DNA of 40,183 bases, taken from positions 1-40,183 of the forward strand of contig ONKQ01000023.1 of the NCBI GenBank assembly GCA_900318465.1. The letters are read 5' to 3'. Of the stretch, positions 1-8,072 are shown in pieces. Origin of the DNA: an uncultured Bacteroidales bacterium (GTDB taxonomy: Bacteria; Bacteroidota; Bacteroidia; Bacteroidales; F082). The notes under the pieces are model-generated. The model was not told the DNA's origin. It saw only the letters and a list, made by a program, of their open reading frames with translations, and ran no database searches. Numbering within the stretch: the stretch's first letter is position 1; every line of letters starts with the position of its first letter. The translations under genes were made by a program, and so were the position numbers.

Positions 1-111
1 TTCCTTGGTCTTGAAAGGCTTAAAGTGTTCCTGTATCATAAACGAGAACAGGAAGACCATCAGGAGGCCGAAGAGAATGCCGTAGAATATGTTGCCGTTG
101 CCTTTTTTCAT
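1..111 (-). CDS. Partial membrane-anchored protein, N-terminus only (runs off the window)
   Basis: Only the first 37 residues are present; the gene continues beyond the left edge. They contain a short Lys-rich start, then one hydrophobic segment of about 18 residues (IFYGILFGLLMVFLFSFM) followed by a polar stretch. This fits an uncleaved signal anchor such as those starting the neighbouring AlgX-like proteins, so it may be a further member of the same O-acetylation operon. The start codon overlaps the stop of the upstream gene as ATGA (108-111), which supports translational coupling and fixes the start. The product family cannot be named from the visible part. Confidence 0.6.
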   Translation of the reverse strand, partial: MKKGNGNIFYGILFGLLMVFLFSFMIQEHFKPFKTKE

Positions 112-1454
112 TGCTCGATTTGGGGTTGCTTAATTTTATTCTTTTGTAAGTCAAGCCAATAACGTACACTACGCGAAAGGCATTCTTCCTCAGAAATCTC
201 CCACTCTATGGCTTTTTCCTTGACTTTGCTGTACCAAACTGAATCCGAAATGATCATCTCTTCGACGATGGCAAAGGCTTCTTCTTCATTGAAATATCCT
301 TTTTCCAGCAATTCCTGACCGGTTTGGGCAAAGCCAAACATAAAGTCGTAATACATCGGTGCGGTGAAAATGGCCATTACGATATCAGCCTCTTGTAGAA
401 CGATAACGGCGTCAAATTCTCTTTTCAGTTGGTTCCAGTTGAATCGCTCGCGCGAGGAATAGATGTCGCGATTGTACAACCAATTGTCCCAATGGTTGAA
501 GGCTTTTACGAAGGGGGATTCTCTGAGTTGATTAAAATAGCTGTCGCTTACCACAAGCAAATTGGGTTTGTCGGCATCTAACGTGTCGGTTAGGGTGAAG
601 ATGGGACGCGGAATGGCAGGCCTATTCAGTGGAAAAAGCAGGTTCATTGTGGCTTCTAATTCGCTGTCTGGTCCGGAATAATGTTTAGTGATGTTTTCAT
701 CGACGACTTTGACGGAAGGCATTTTCAGGTCTGTGATTTCTTCTATTTTGCGGTAAATGGAGTCGGCAACAAACGGTATGACAGATTCGGCCCAATGGCT
801 GCCTGCTCGTGGATACAAAGGATAGGTCACCGTATCTTTGATGGCCCTGAAATAGTTAAGGAAGTCGATGTGTGGGATGTCGTTTTCCTTGAATAGTTCG
901 ATATAATATTCCTGCAATGAAAAATCGAAAATGCTGTCACGGTAGTTTTTGGGCATGTTTTCAGGATAAACCAATGTCTTAGAAGGGGCAAAGACATAGA
1001 GGAACTTGATGTTGTGGAGGCTGAGGGCTTTTATGAGACGCAAGGTTTCCTGGGCATTCCTTTGCGCGTCGGCCTTGGCCTCTTCGACGGTCGAATAATG
1101 GTCTTTCAAGGTTTTTCCTGTAATGTCGTCGAGATACATGTTCAGATATAGTTCGTGGTTGCGACCTTCTTTGATGTTCTCGTTGGTGATTGTCCCAAAA
1201 CAAGTATAGGCTGCTTGGTTATATGTCCTGATAAAGAACTCACGAAAGCCGAAATTCTCTCGGATATAATCCTCGCAACAGTTTTGGTAGTTGCCCGAGG
1301 CAAAGTTGTCGATGGTGAAATCAGGCTTTTCGGTGACTGGGATGTAGCCATAGAGCGGTTTCAATGGAAAAAGATGCCATTGCCCTTGCACGAATAATGC
1401 GACAAAGCCGAGCATTGTAAGCAAGCATAATATGGCACAAATGCGGCTTTTCAT
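108..1454 (-). CDS. AlgX/DHHW-like SGNH-fold O-acetylation protein (AlgX-C)
   Basis: This 448-residue protein has an N-terminal membrane anchor (about residues 5-23) and then a periplasmic domain resembling AlgX/AlgJ and DHHW-family proteins, which transfer or assist transfer of acetyl groups onto exported polysaccharides. A motif shared with its two paralogues in this window (TEKPDF, then ENFGFRE, then YNQ) follows the anchor. Candidate catalytic residues are Ser305 in a degenerate GDS motif (VVSDSY) and His220 in GSHW, where AlgX-type proteins usually have DxHW. The start overlaps the upstream MBOAT stop as TGATG at 1454-1456. The Asp missing from the HW motif is odd but is shared by all three paralogues. 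Family assignment comes from motif reading, and the sugar substrate is unknown. Confidence 0.75.
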   Translation of the reverse strand: MKSRICAILCLLTMLGFVALFVQGQWHLFPLKPLYGYIPVTEKPDFTIDNFASGNYQNCCEDYIRENFGFREFFIRTYNQAAYTCFGTITNENIKEGRNHELYLNMYLDDITGKTLKDHYSTVEEAKADAQRNAQETLRLIKALSLHNIKFLYVFAPSKTLVYPENMPKNYRDSIFDFSLQEYYIELFKENDIPHIDFLNYFRAIKDTVTYPLYPRAGSHWAESVIPFVADSIYRKIEEITDLKMPSVKVVDENITKHYSGPDSELEATMNLLFPLNRPAIPRPIFTLTDTLDADKPNLLVVSDSYFNQLRESPFVKAFNHWDNWLYNRDIYSSRERFNWNQLKREFDAVIVLQEADIVMAIFTAPMYYDFMFGFAQTGQELLEKGYFNEEEAFAIVEEMIISDSVWYSKVKEKAIEWEISEEECLSRSVRYWLDLQKNKIKQPQIEQ

Positions 1455-2938
1455 CAGAACCTAAAGTAAATGAACGGACTAAAACCGCTGGCGTTCAACG
1501 CGCCAAGGCAGAAGACGAAAGCGCAGATGCTGACCACGAAGGCGATAATATGCTGCCGCTTGTTGTATTCGGTGAAATAGACCTTGTCCTGCACCTTGAG
1601 GCCGAACTTCGACAGGGTGAAGAACGAGAAGAAGGCCGCCACGAGCATGGTGACGTAAAGGTGTGGGTTGTCGCTGAAGTGGAACGGCGCAAAGTCGAAG
1701 GCGAAGAGGCGCTTGATGAAGAGCCACGATAGGTCGATGCGCTCGATGCGGAAGAAGCAGCGTGTCAACACGATGATGAGGAAAGTGAAGAACACGCTTG
1801 GGATGCGCCCCAACCGCTCGTTGAATTTCTTCAAGAACAGCTTGTCGGCGCAGATGAAGATGCCTTGCAAAGCGCCATAGACGACGAAGTTCCATGCCGC
1901 GCCATGCCACAAGCCACTGACTAAGAAGCAGAACCAAAGGTTGAAGTATTTCCTCGCTTCGGTTTTCACGCGGCTGCCGCCCAAGGGGAAGTAGAGGTAG
2001 TTCTTGATGAACACGCTGAAGGTTTGGTGCCAACGACGCCAAAACTCCGAAATCGTGGTGGAAACGTAAGGATTGTCGAAGTTCTCAGGGAACTTGAAGC
2101 CCATCATGCGGCCTAAGCCTATGGCCATGTCGCTGTAGCCTGCAAAGTCGAAATAGATTTGGAAGGTGAAGGCGAAGATGGCAATCCAAGCCGTGGTCGA
2201 GTCGATGGTGGCAATCTTGTTGGCGATGTCGGCAAGCTGGGCCGAGGTCAAAACATCATAGTTCGATGGCCCCAGCACCTGATCGACTTGGAAACCAATG
2301 ACATCGGCAATCAGCACTTTCTTTGCCAAGCCGATGACAAAGCGGTAAAAACCATGCAAACGGTCAGTATAAAGCGATTCGCGGTTGCGGATTTGGTCGG
2401 CAATGTCGCAATAGCGCACGATGGGGCCTGCGATGAGCTGCGGGAACATGACGATGTAGAGCATGTAGTCGCTCAACCGTTTCATCGGGGCATTGACACC
2501 ACGGTAGGTATCGAGGGTATAAGTCACACTTTGGAATGAGAAGAACGAGATGCCGATGGGCAATAAAATAGTTGAAAGTTGAGAGTTGAGAGTTGAGAGT
2601 TCCACTCCTGTAATCCAACTTCGTATGGCATTGATGTTGTGCATCGTGAAGTTGCCGTACTTGAAGTAGAACAGCAACCCGATGCTGATGGCAATGCTGA
2701 TGCCGCAGAGCAGTTTCTTCAGTCCAGGTTTCTCTGTTTTGTTCATCCATCGCACCAAGTAGAAGTTGGCGATGACCGACACGATGAGATGAATGATGAA
2801 CTCAGGCGCGCCGTAGGCGTAGAAGACCAACGAGGCCAGCAGCAGGAAGTAGTTGCGGACTTTCCTCGGCAGGATGAAATACACCAGGAAGAACACTGGC
2901 ATGAAGTAAAGGAGGAAGACGTTGCTGCTGAATACCAT
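1454..2938 (-). CDS. MBOAT family membrane O-acyltransferase (MBOAT-2, AlgI/DltB-like)
   Basis: This 494-residue polytopic membrane protein belongs to the AlgI/DltB branch of membrane-bound O-acyltransferases, which pass acyl groups across the membrane to a periplasmic partner. Family hallmarks visible are PQLIAGPIVRY, FWRRWHQTF, NYLYFPLGGSR and GLWHGAAWNFVVYG, with the expected catalytic His at residue 345 of WHGA. It is a close paralogue of MBOAT-1 at 4931-6388. One inter-membrane loop differs: a heptad DNA repeat at 2571-2602 encodes LSTLNSQLST there. It lies 35 bp after AlgX-B and its stop overlaps the start of AlgX-C (TGATG), so an acyltransferase and its presumed periplasmic partner are translationally coupled. 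Confidence 0.9.
   Translation of the reverse strand: MVFSSNVFLLYFMPVFFLVYFILPRKVRNYFLLLASLVFYAYGAPEFIIHLIVSVIANFYLVRWMNKTEKPGLKKLLCGISIAISIGLLFYFKYGNFTMHNINAIRSWITGVELSTLNSQLSTILLPIGISFFSFQSVTYTLDTYRGVNAPMKRLSDYMLYIVMFPQLIAGPIVRYCDIADQIRNRESLYTDRLHGFYRFVIGLAKKVLIADVIGFQVDQVLGPSNYDVLTSAQLADIANKIATIDSTTAWIAIFAFTFQIYFDFAGYSDMAIGLGRMMGFKFPENFDNPYVSTTISEFWRRWHQTFSVFIKNYLYFPLGGSRVKTEARKYFNLWFCFLVSGLWHGAAWNFVVYGALQGIFICADKLFLKKFNERLGRIPSVFFTFLIIVLTRCFFRIERIDLSWLFIKRLFAFDFAPFHFSDNPHLYVTMLVAAFFSFFTLSKFGLKVQDKVYFTEYNKRQHIIAFVVSICAFVFCLGALNASGFSPFIYFRF
2571..2602. repeat. AACTCTC-type heptad array inside the MBOAT-2 coding sequence
   Basis: Tandem copies of a 7-bp unit (GTTGAGA on the plus strand) lie in frame within MBOAT-2. 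The same unit occurs between genes at 6395-6447, at the 3' end of AlgX-A (6635-6652) and between susD and the PNGase gene (12501-12545). MBOAT-1 lacks it at the equivalent position. Confidence 0.8.
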
Positions 2939-2973
2939 GATCTATCGTTTGTTTTAGGTTGCAAAAGTAGTAA

Positions 2974-4689
2974 TTATTTCAATTGTGGTATTGGAATTTC
3001 GGCATCGGGGTCGTCGATAAGAAGGTAACGGTCAAGGCCGTATTTTTCCCTGACCAACCAGATGGCGGCATCTTCAATGGCTTTCTCCATCGGTTTGTGG
3101 CGTTTTTCAGCATCTTTGCGAATGTGTTCCATGAGTTCCGCATTGCTCGGAATCCTTTCGATGCGTCCCCTGACTTCCTCTTGGCATTGCCGCGCAAACT
3201 GAATTTCGGCAGTTTGGTCCTTATAGAGCGGCTTGACTGCCTTAATACGGTCCACCTCGGCATGGAGCATCTGATTCATGTTGGCGCCACGCAAAAACGC
3301 CTGCGCCTCCAAAGCGGCCATCCAAAGGCTGTCCTTGCGGATGTCCTTGATGACCTTGGCGTAGGGGATGTTGCGGTTTTGGGTGTTCAAGTTTTCACTG
3401 TTGAGTTCGGGAATAAGTTCGGGATGGTTGTTGAGGATGCTGATGGCCTTTTGTCGGCGGATGGTGTCAGTCGTGAACAAGGAAAGTGTGTCGGCAATGC
3501 GTTCAATGTAGGCCTGCCTGATGCTGTCGTCAATGCCCAGGGTAAGGATGGCAGAATTGGCGAAACCATTGGTGCCTTTGTTCAATTGGTTGCCCGTGGT
3601 GAGCCACACGATGTAGTCGAAATCCAATAGTTTTTCCAACAAGTTATAGTTGACGACGTGACCGATAGGCTGCAACGGGTCGCCGGTATAAACCGTTGAG
3701 AAATAGTACCAAAACTCCACCTCGCTGAACACTTCCGACAAAGGGACATGGTTCGCTATGCCCCACATGAAGGAATTTCCAATAAACAGCACCTTGGGGT
3801 TGACGCTGTTAGGATTAGTCTCCACCGTGACCTCAGCCGTGGGGCTGTAGCCTTGGCGTTTCCTAATGGGCAGCGTGAGGTTGAGCAGTTGCTCCAGGTC
3901 GTTGTCGGCACCGTGGTTGTCGCTTTCGTGCAACTCCCCCATCTTGAGTTTCGGGAGCTCGGCACCTTTCAATTCGCCCATGAAACGGAACAACGAATCG
4001 GCGGCATACACGGCAGGGAAGACCCAGTGGCCTCCCGTTTGCGGTATCAACGGATAGTCAACGGTGTCTTTCATCTGCTGGAACCAACGGTTCATGTCGA
4101 TGCAAGGAAAACCGATATCTTCAAACTGTTGCATGAAATAGGAACAAGCATTGAAGGTGGTCGTATCACGCTCGCGTTCAGGCAAATATTCAGGATAGAG
4201 AAAACTCTTCTCAGGGGCGATGAAAGCCAACAGCTCCACGCCGTTTTCCTTGAGAATGGCACGCACACGGTTCATGTATTTGATTTCTCGGTCGAAGTTG
4301 CGTTGGGCGGCTTTGGGCGAAGGTTGCCAGCGGAGCATCTCTGTCCCATAGTAATCGCTGACACTTTCAGGGGTGTAGAGCCACCCTTGCCGACCCGCCA
4401 CCACATTTTGGGCGTAAGTCTTTTTGTAACAAGTCCATAGATATTGGTTGTAGAGCCGGATGACAGACTCGCGAAAGCCGAAATGCTCGCCCACATAGGC
4501 TTCTTCTTGCTTGGCATAATCGCCTGAACGATAGGATTCCATGCCAAACTTGGGCTTTTCCGTTTCGATGGTCATTCCGTTCAAAGGCTTCAAAGGGATG
4601 TGCAAGACGTGAGCTTGCAGCATAGGCAAGAAGAGCAACACCATCAAAATGGCGAACAGGACGATGTCGTATATTGGCTTCTTACTCAT
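2974..4689 (-). CDS. AlgX/DHHW-like SGNH-fold O-acetylation protein (AlgX-B, long form)
   Basis: This 571-residue paralogue of AlgX-A and AlgX-C has an N-terminal anchor (about residues 6-26), then the shared TEKPKF, HFGFRE and YNQ motifs. The putative catalytic residues are His221 (GGHW) and Ser306 (FIGNSF, a degenerate GDS motif). It is about 120-170 residues longer than its paralogues: after the SGNH core it carries a charged, probably helical C-terminal extension from about residue 370 to the end. It sits between MBOAT-1 (242 bp upstream) and MBOAT-2 (35 bp downstream). The likely role is acetylation of a cell-surface or exported glycan together with an MBOAT partner. The extension has no function I recognise. 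Confidence 0.75.
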   Translation of the reverse strand: MSKKPIYDIVLFAILMVLLFLPMLQAHVLHIPLKPLNGMTIETEKPKFGMESYRSGDYAKQEEAYVGEHFGFRESVIRLYNQYLWTCYKKTYAQNVVAGRQGWLYTPESVSDYYGTEMLRWQPSPKAAQRNFDREIKYMNRVRAILKENGVELLAFIAPEKSFLYPEYLPERERDTTTFNACSYFMQQFEDIGFPCIDMNRWFQQMKDTVDYPLIPQTGGHWVFPAVYAADSLFRFMGELKGAELPKLKMGELHESDNHGADNDLEQLLNLTLPIRKRQGYSPTAEVTVETNPNSVNPKVLFIGNSFMWGIANHVPLSEVFSEVEFWYYFSTVYTGDPLQPIGHVVNYNLLEKLLDFDYIVWLTTGNQLNKGTNGFANSAILTLGIDDSIRQAYIERIADTLSLFTTDTIRRQKAISILNNHPELIPELNSENLNTQNRNIPYAKVIKDIRKDSLWMAALEAQAFLRGANMNQMLHAEVDRIKAVKPLYKDQTAEIQFARQCQEEVRGRIERIPSNAELMEHIRKDAEKRHKPMEKAIEDAAIWLVREKYGLDRYLLIDDPDAEIPIPQLK

Positions 4690-4930
4690 GCTTTTACATT
4701 AGTATTCAAAAACGAAGAACCTGTTATTTAACAATGTGAATGAAACGATGCGTCGCTTTGCGTCATTGCGAGGAGGAACGACGAAGCAATCCAGGGTAAT
4801 GCTTCATGAACGATTGGCACAACAACTTGTATTGAGGCTTCATGCCTGGATTGCTTCACTGCGTTCGCAATGACGCGAAGCGGCAGACGAGTCTCTCGCA
4901 ATTTATGTAAGCTAAACACGCTCATTATTT
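4690..4930 (-). other. Intra-operon spacer with conserved segment, repeat R1 and short reading frame
   Basis: The spacer between MBOAT-1 and AlgX-B carries the R1 inverted repeat (4761-4875). Near the MBOAT-1 end is a short conserved sequence, ATGAGC followed by TTTAG, that is also seen in the spacers at 6389-6628 and 7823-8041. A 65-codon reading frame runs through it, but its peptide is just the translated repeat, so I do not call it a gene. Confidence 0.6.
4761..4875. repeat. Dispersed inverted repeat, copy R1 (CGTCATTGCGAGGAGG family)
   Basis: The ends CGTCATTGCG and CGCAATGACG are inverted, and further inside CAATCCAGG is matched by CCTGGATTG. At 115 bp it is the longest of the four copies in the window. 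It is a non-coding, REP/MITE-like element with no transposase nearby, able to form a long hairpin in the operon mRNA. Confidence 0.85.
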
Positions 4931-6388
4931 TTAGAATCTAAAGTAAATGAACGGACTAAAGCTCGTAGCATTGAGTGCAGCCACGCAGAAGATGAACATG
5001 ATGGCAGCCACAATCCACACCCAGATATGCTGGCGGTCGGTGAAGTCGGTGTAGTAGGCCTTTTCTTGCCAGCGTTGCCCGAATTTCGTCAGTGTGATGA
5101 AAGAGAAGATGGCTGCAATCACCATAATGGTATAGACATGGGCATTGCCATCAAAGGCGAATCCGCTGAAGTCGAAGGCGAACATGCGTGTGACGAAAGT
5201 CCAGGCCAAGCCGATGTTCTCGATGCGGAAGAAGACCCAGATGATGCACACCGTAATGAAGGTAAGGACGACAGACGGGAGTGTTCCTATCCGTTTCATC
5301 ACCTTGCCGAGGAAGAGTTTGTCGGCGCAGATGAAGAAACCGTGCAGCGCGCCCCAAACGACAAAGTTCCAGCTGGCACCGTGCCACAATCCAGAAAGAA
5401 GGAAGCAAATCCACAGGTTGAGGTACATCCGGCTTTTGCCTTTGCGGTTGCCGCCAAGCGGGATGTAAAGGTAGTTCATGATGAAAGCGCCGAGGGTTTT
5501 GTGCCAACGTCTCCAAAACTCGGAGATGCTGCGCGAAGTGTAAGGATTGTCGAAGTTTTCGGGGAACTTGAAGCCCATGATGCGACCCAAACCGATGGCC
5601 ATATCGCTGTAGCCAGCAAAGTCGAAATAGATTTGGAAGGTGTAGGCCAAAGCGACGAGCCAAGCCGTACCTGTGTCCAAGGTGGCAATACGGGTGGCGA
5701 TTTCAGAAAGCGCACCGGCGCTGAGGTCGGCGGCACCAAGAATCTGGTCGACACGCAAACCGATGACATCGGCAATAAGGACCTTTTTGCACAAACCTAT
5801 GACGAAGCGATAGAACCCCTGCAAGCGGTCGGCCCAAGTCGACTCACGATGGCGGATTTGTTCGGCCACGTCGCAATAGCGCACGATGGGGCCAGCAATC
5901 AGCTGCGGGAACATGGTGATATACAGCATGTAGTCGCTCAGCTTGCGCAATGGCTGGTTGACGCCTCGGTAGGTGTCCAAAGTGTAGGTGACGCTCTGGA
6001 ACGAGAAGAACGAGATGCCAATGGGCAGCATGATGCGTTTCCACGTCAAAGGGGCATGTCCTGTGAGGCCTATCAGGGCGTTCAGGTTTTGCATGGTGAA
6101 GTTGCCGTATTTGTAAACCAGCAACAATCCCAAGGGTATGGCGATGGAAATGCCACAGAGCCATTTTCGCTTTCGAGGATTCGTGGTGACACACATCCAT
6201 TTCACCAAGAGGAAATTGAGTATGGTGGAGACCACAAGTTGGATGATAAACTCGGGAGCGCCCCAAGCATAAAAAATCAGCGAGGCCAGCAAAAGCACAT
6301 AGTTGCGCGTCTTCTTCGGCATCAGGAAATACACCAAGAAGAAGGCTGGCATGAAGTAGAGAAGAAATACGTTACTGCTGAAGACCAT
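4931..6388 (-). CDS. MBOAT family membrane O-acyltransferase (MBOAT-1, AlgI/DltB-like)
   Basis: This 485-residue polytopic membrane protein is the paralogue of MBOAT-2. It shows the MBOAT signatures PQLIAGPIVRY, FWRRWHKTLGAF, NYLYIPLGGNR and GLWHGASWNFVVWG, with the expected catalytic His at residue 336. The family moves acyl groups, usually acetyl, from a cytoplasmic donor to an extracytoplasmic carrier; in the alginate system AlgI works with AlgJ, AlgF and AlgX. The N-terminal segment MVFSSNVFLLYFMP is identical in the two paralogues and supports this start. Spacers of about 240 bp with related repeats lie on both sides, unlike the tightly packed MBOAT-2/AlgX-C pair. Confidence 0.9.
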   Translation of the reverse strand: MVFSSNVFLLYFMPAFFLVYFLMPKKTRNYVLLLASLIFYAWGAPEFIIQLVVSTILNFLLVKWMCVTTNPRKRKWLCGISIAIPLGLLLVYKYGNFTMQNLNALIGLTGHAPLTWKRIMLPIGISFFSFQSVTYTLDTYRGVNQPLRKLSDYMLYITMFPQLIAGPIVRYCDVAEQIRHRESTWADRLQGFYRFVIGLCKKVLIADVIGLRVDQILGAADLSAGALSEIATRIATLDTGTAWLVALAYTFQIYFDFAGYSDMAIGLGRIMGFKFPENFDNPYTSRSISEFWRRWHKTLGAFIMNYLYIPLGGNRKGKSRMYLNLWICFLLSGLWHGASWNFVVWGALHGFFICADKLFLGKVMKRIGTLPSVVLTFITVCIIWVFFRIENIGLAWTFVTRMFAFDFSGFAFDGNAHVYTIMVIAAIFSFITLTKFGQRWQEKAYYTDFTDRQHIWVWIVAAIMFIFCVAALNATSFSPFIYFRF

Positions 6389-6394
6389 ATTTGT

Positions 6395-6447
6395 CAGTTT
6401 AGAGTTTAAAGTTAAGAGTTGAGAGTTAAGAGTTGAGAGTTAAGTGA
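6395..6447. repeat. AACTCTC-type heptad array upstream of MBOAT-1
   Basis: About seven imperfect copies of GTTGAGA, GTTAAGA and GTTTAGA lie between repeat R2 and the MBOAT-1 start. Related to the arrays at 2571, 6635 and 12501. Confidence 0.75.
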
Positions 6448-6495
6448 GTGTTTAAAATTCAACTGTTTTATCTTTTGACTTCGGGACACGCTTCG

Positions 6496-6573
6496 CGTCA
6501 TTGCGAGGAGGAACGACGAAACAATCCAGGGTTTAAGCTGATTGTATAGACTGCTTCGTGCCTTGCAGTGACG
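6496..6573. repeat. Dispersed inverted repeat, copy R2
   Basis: Same family and orientation as R1 and R3: it starts CGTCATTGCGAGGAGG and ends GCAGTGACG. About 78 bp, the same length as R3, to which it is most similar. Confidence 0.85.
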
Positions 6574-6628
6574 CAAAGCGCGTCTCGTGTCTCGCAGTCT
6601 AATATGTAAACTAAATTTGCTCATCTAC

Positions 6629-7822
6629 TTAATAATTTAAAGTTGAAAGTTCTTGTTTTTGTCTTATTTTCCGCAACAGGGTCTCACTGAAGCCGTTGCT
6701 CATCTCGTAGAGTGTCCCTGTGGAATAGGATAGCATCACAAAATCAGCGTCAATGACCTCTTGTAGCACGTCCAATTCGCCGATTTTATGGGTCACTTTA
6801 AGGTCGTCGTCATCGAAAAAAGCAGTGCTGAAGTAATACCAATAGGGAACTTTCTCGAACAAGTCCCACACGGGGATGAAGTTGAGGATGTTCCAATAAA
6901 ACGAGTCGCCGATGGTTATGAGGGTGGGTCGCACTACGGTGCTGTCGTAGTCGGGATAGGCGAATGACAAGCGGTTGGGCTGTTTTTTCACGGGCCAGAT
7001 GAGGTTGAGCAGGCTCTCAAGGTCGGCGTCGGGTTTCAAGGTTCGCTGAAAGTCTTTATCTAACAGGATGTTCATCATATTGATGCCTGCAAGGTTTTCC
7101 ATATAGCGCACCAAAGTGTCGGTGGCATGTTGGGCGGCAAGGTTGCTCCAGTGGGTTCCCGTTTGCGGGAACAGAGGCCAACTCACCGTGTCTTTCATCT
7201 GCATGAACCATTCGGCGAAATTCACATGATTGATTCCCAGCTCCTTAAAACGTTTGGCATAAAACTCGTATGCCGTGATTTTTTTCTCCCTACTATAATG
7301 AAAGCCTTTCGGGATATGCTCGCCACAAATCTGCTCCTTGCCAGGCAACAAAGCCACAAAGAGATGGGTATTGTAAGGCTCAAGGGCTTGTTGCAATTCA
7401 AGTATCCTTTGTGCTTCAGCCTCAAGCTTTTGGGCCATTTCCAACGAATCTACGGCATAGTTGTAGGAACGGCTTTGGTAGTATTCCTCCACCGTCCAAG
7501 GTTCAAACATCCAATTGTCGTCGGTGATGATAACGCGCTTGTCCTCAACCACTTTGGCATAACGGAAGAAAGTCCAGAGAATCTGGTTGTAAAGTCGGGT
7601 CAAAGGCTCGCGGAAACCGCAGTTTTGCTTGAGATAAGCCTCAACGTCACGCTGGAAAGTCCCGTGGAGGAAGCTCTCTGAGGTCAACTCAGGTTTTGTT
7701 TGCGTTTCCGTCACGCCGTTCAACTCCTTGAATTTGAAAAGCCCCGTCCCCTGCTGTATCGCAAAAGCGCACAACATCAGGATGGTCAAAACAATCAATA
7801 TGGCTTTCGTTCTGCTTTTCAT
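6629..7822 (-). CDS. AlgX/DHHW-like SGNH-fold O-acetylation protein (AlgX-A), C-terminus probably shortened
   Basis: This 397-residue protein is the first gene of the minus-strand O-acetylation operon. It has an N-terminal anchor (about residues 6-24), then the shared TKPEL, NCGFRE and YNQ motifs, His224 in GTHW, and Ser307 in an intact GDS motif (TIGDSFYW). It is 51 residues shorter than AlgX-C and 174 shorter than AlgX-B. Its last residues, ELSTLNY, and its stop are encoded by heptad-repeat and spacer DNA (6629-6652) rather than by sequence resembling the paralogues. The SGNH core is complete, so it may still work. A TAnnTTTG box lies upstream at 8034-8041. Confidence 0.75.
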   Translation of the reverse strand: MKSRTKAILIVLTILMLCAFAIQQGTGLFKFKELNGVTETQTKPELTSESFLHGTFQRDVEAYLKQNCGFREPLTRLYNQILWTFFRYAKVVEDKRVIITDDNWMFEPWTVEEYYQSRSYNYAVDSLEMAQKLEAEAQRILELQQALEPYNTHLFVALLPGKEQICGEHIPKGFHYSREKKITAYEFYAKRFKELGINHVNFAEWFMQMKDTVSWPLFPQTGTHWSNLAAQHATDTLVRYMENLAGINMMNILLDKDFQRTLKPDADLESLLNLIWPVKKQPNRLSFAYPDYDSTVVRPTLITIGDSFYWNILNFIPVWDLFEKVPYWYYFSTAFFDDDDLKVTHKIGELDVLQEVIDADFVMLSYSTGTLYEMSNGFSETLLRKIRQKQELSTLNY

Positions 7823-7872
7823 TAGTCAGTGTTCAGAAGTACATTTTTTACTACAGGACTTTTCCCGCTTCG

Positions 7873-7950
7873 CGTCATTGCGAGGAGGAACGACGAAGCA
7901 ATCCAGGGGTTAAGCTGATTGTCTGGACTGCTTCGTGCCTCGCAGTGACG
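7873..7950. repeat. Dispersed inverted repeat, copy R3
   Basis: Starts CGTCATTGCGAGGAGG and ends CGCAGTGACG, 78 bp, same orientation as R1 and R2 relative to the operon. Confidence 0.85.
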
Positions 7951-8033
7951 CAAAGCGCGTCCCACAGTCTCGAAGTCCCGCAGTCTCGCAGTCTATTATT
8001 ATATTTGCTCATCTACTTAGTTGGTAAAACTTG

Positions 8034-8041
8034 CAAAAATA
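8034..8041 (-). promoter_or_regulatory. -7 box of the O-acetylation operon
   Basis: TATTTTTG on the minus strand matches the Bacteroidetes TAnnTTTG consensus. No clear TTTG -33 box at the usual distance. It is divergent from the U32 promoter, whose -7 box begins 32 bp further on. Confidence 0.5.
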
Positions 8042-8072
8042 GGAAAAAACCGCGCTGCATGACCTTATTTCT

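Larger units (their letters stand above)
6389..6628 (-). other. Intra-operon spacer: heptad array, repeat R2 and conserved 17-bp segment
   Basis: From the AlgX-A side this holds the segment ATTTGCTCATCTACTTA (6615-6631, plus strand, shared exactly with 8003-8019), repeat R2 (6496-6573) and a heptad array (6395-6447) next to the MBOAT-1 start. The short frame through it translates repeat sequence and is not called as a gene. Confidence 0.65.
7823..8041 (-). other. Operon leader with repeat R3
   Basis: The leader of the O-acetylation operon, between the -7 box at 8034-8041 and the AlgX-A start. It contains the conserved segment at 8003-8019 and repeat R3, so the 5' end of the mRNA should carry a large hairpin. 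Confidence 0.6.

Noticed and set aside
4728-4925. 65-codon open frame in the MBOAT-1/AlgX-B spacer
   Set aside because: Its peptide (VIANAVKQS, then PWIASSFLLAMT) is a translation of the dispersed repeat R1, a well-known false gene type.
5027-6409. 460-codon open frame antisense to MBOAT-1
   Set aside because: It is a mirror of a clear MBOAT gene, His- and Glu-rich, with no domain; it arises from codon bias in the real gene.
6412-6624. 70-codon open frame in the AlgX-A/MBOAT-1 spacer
   Set aside because: It translates repeat R2 and the heptad array.
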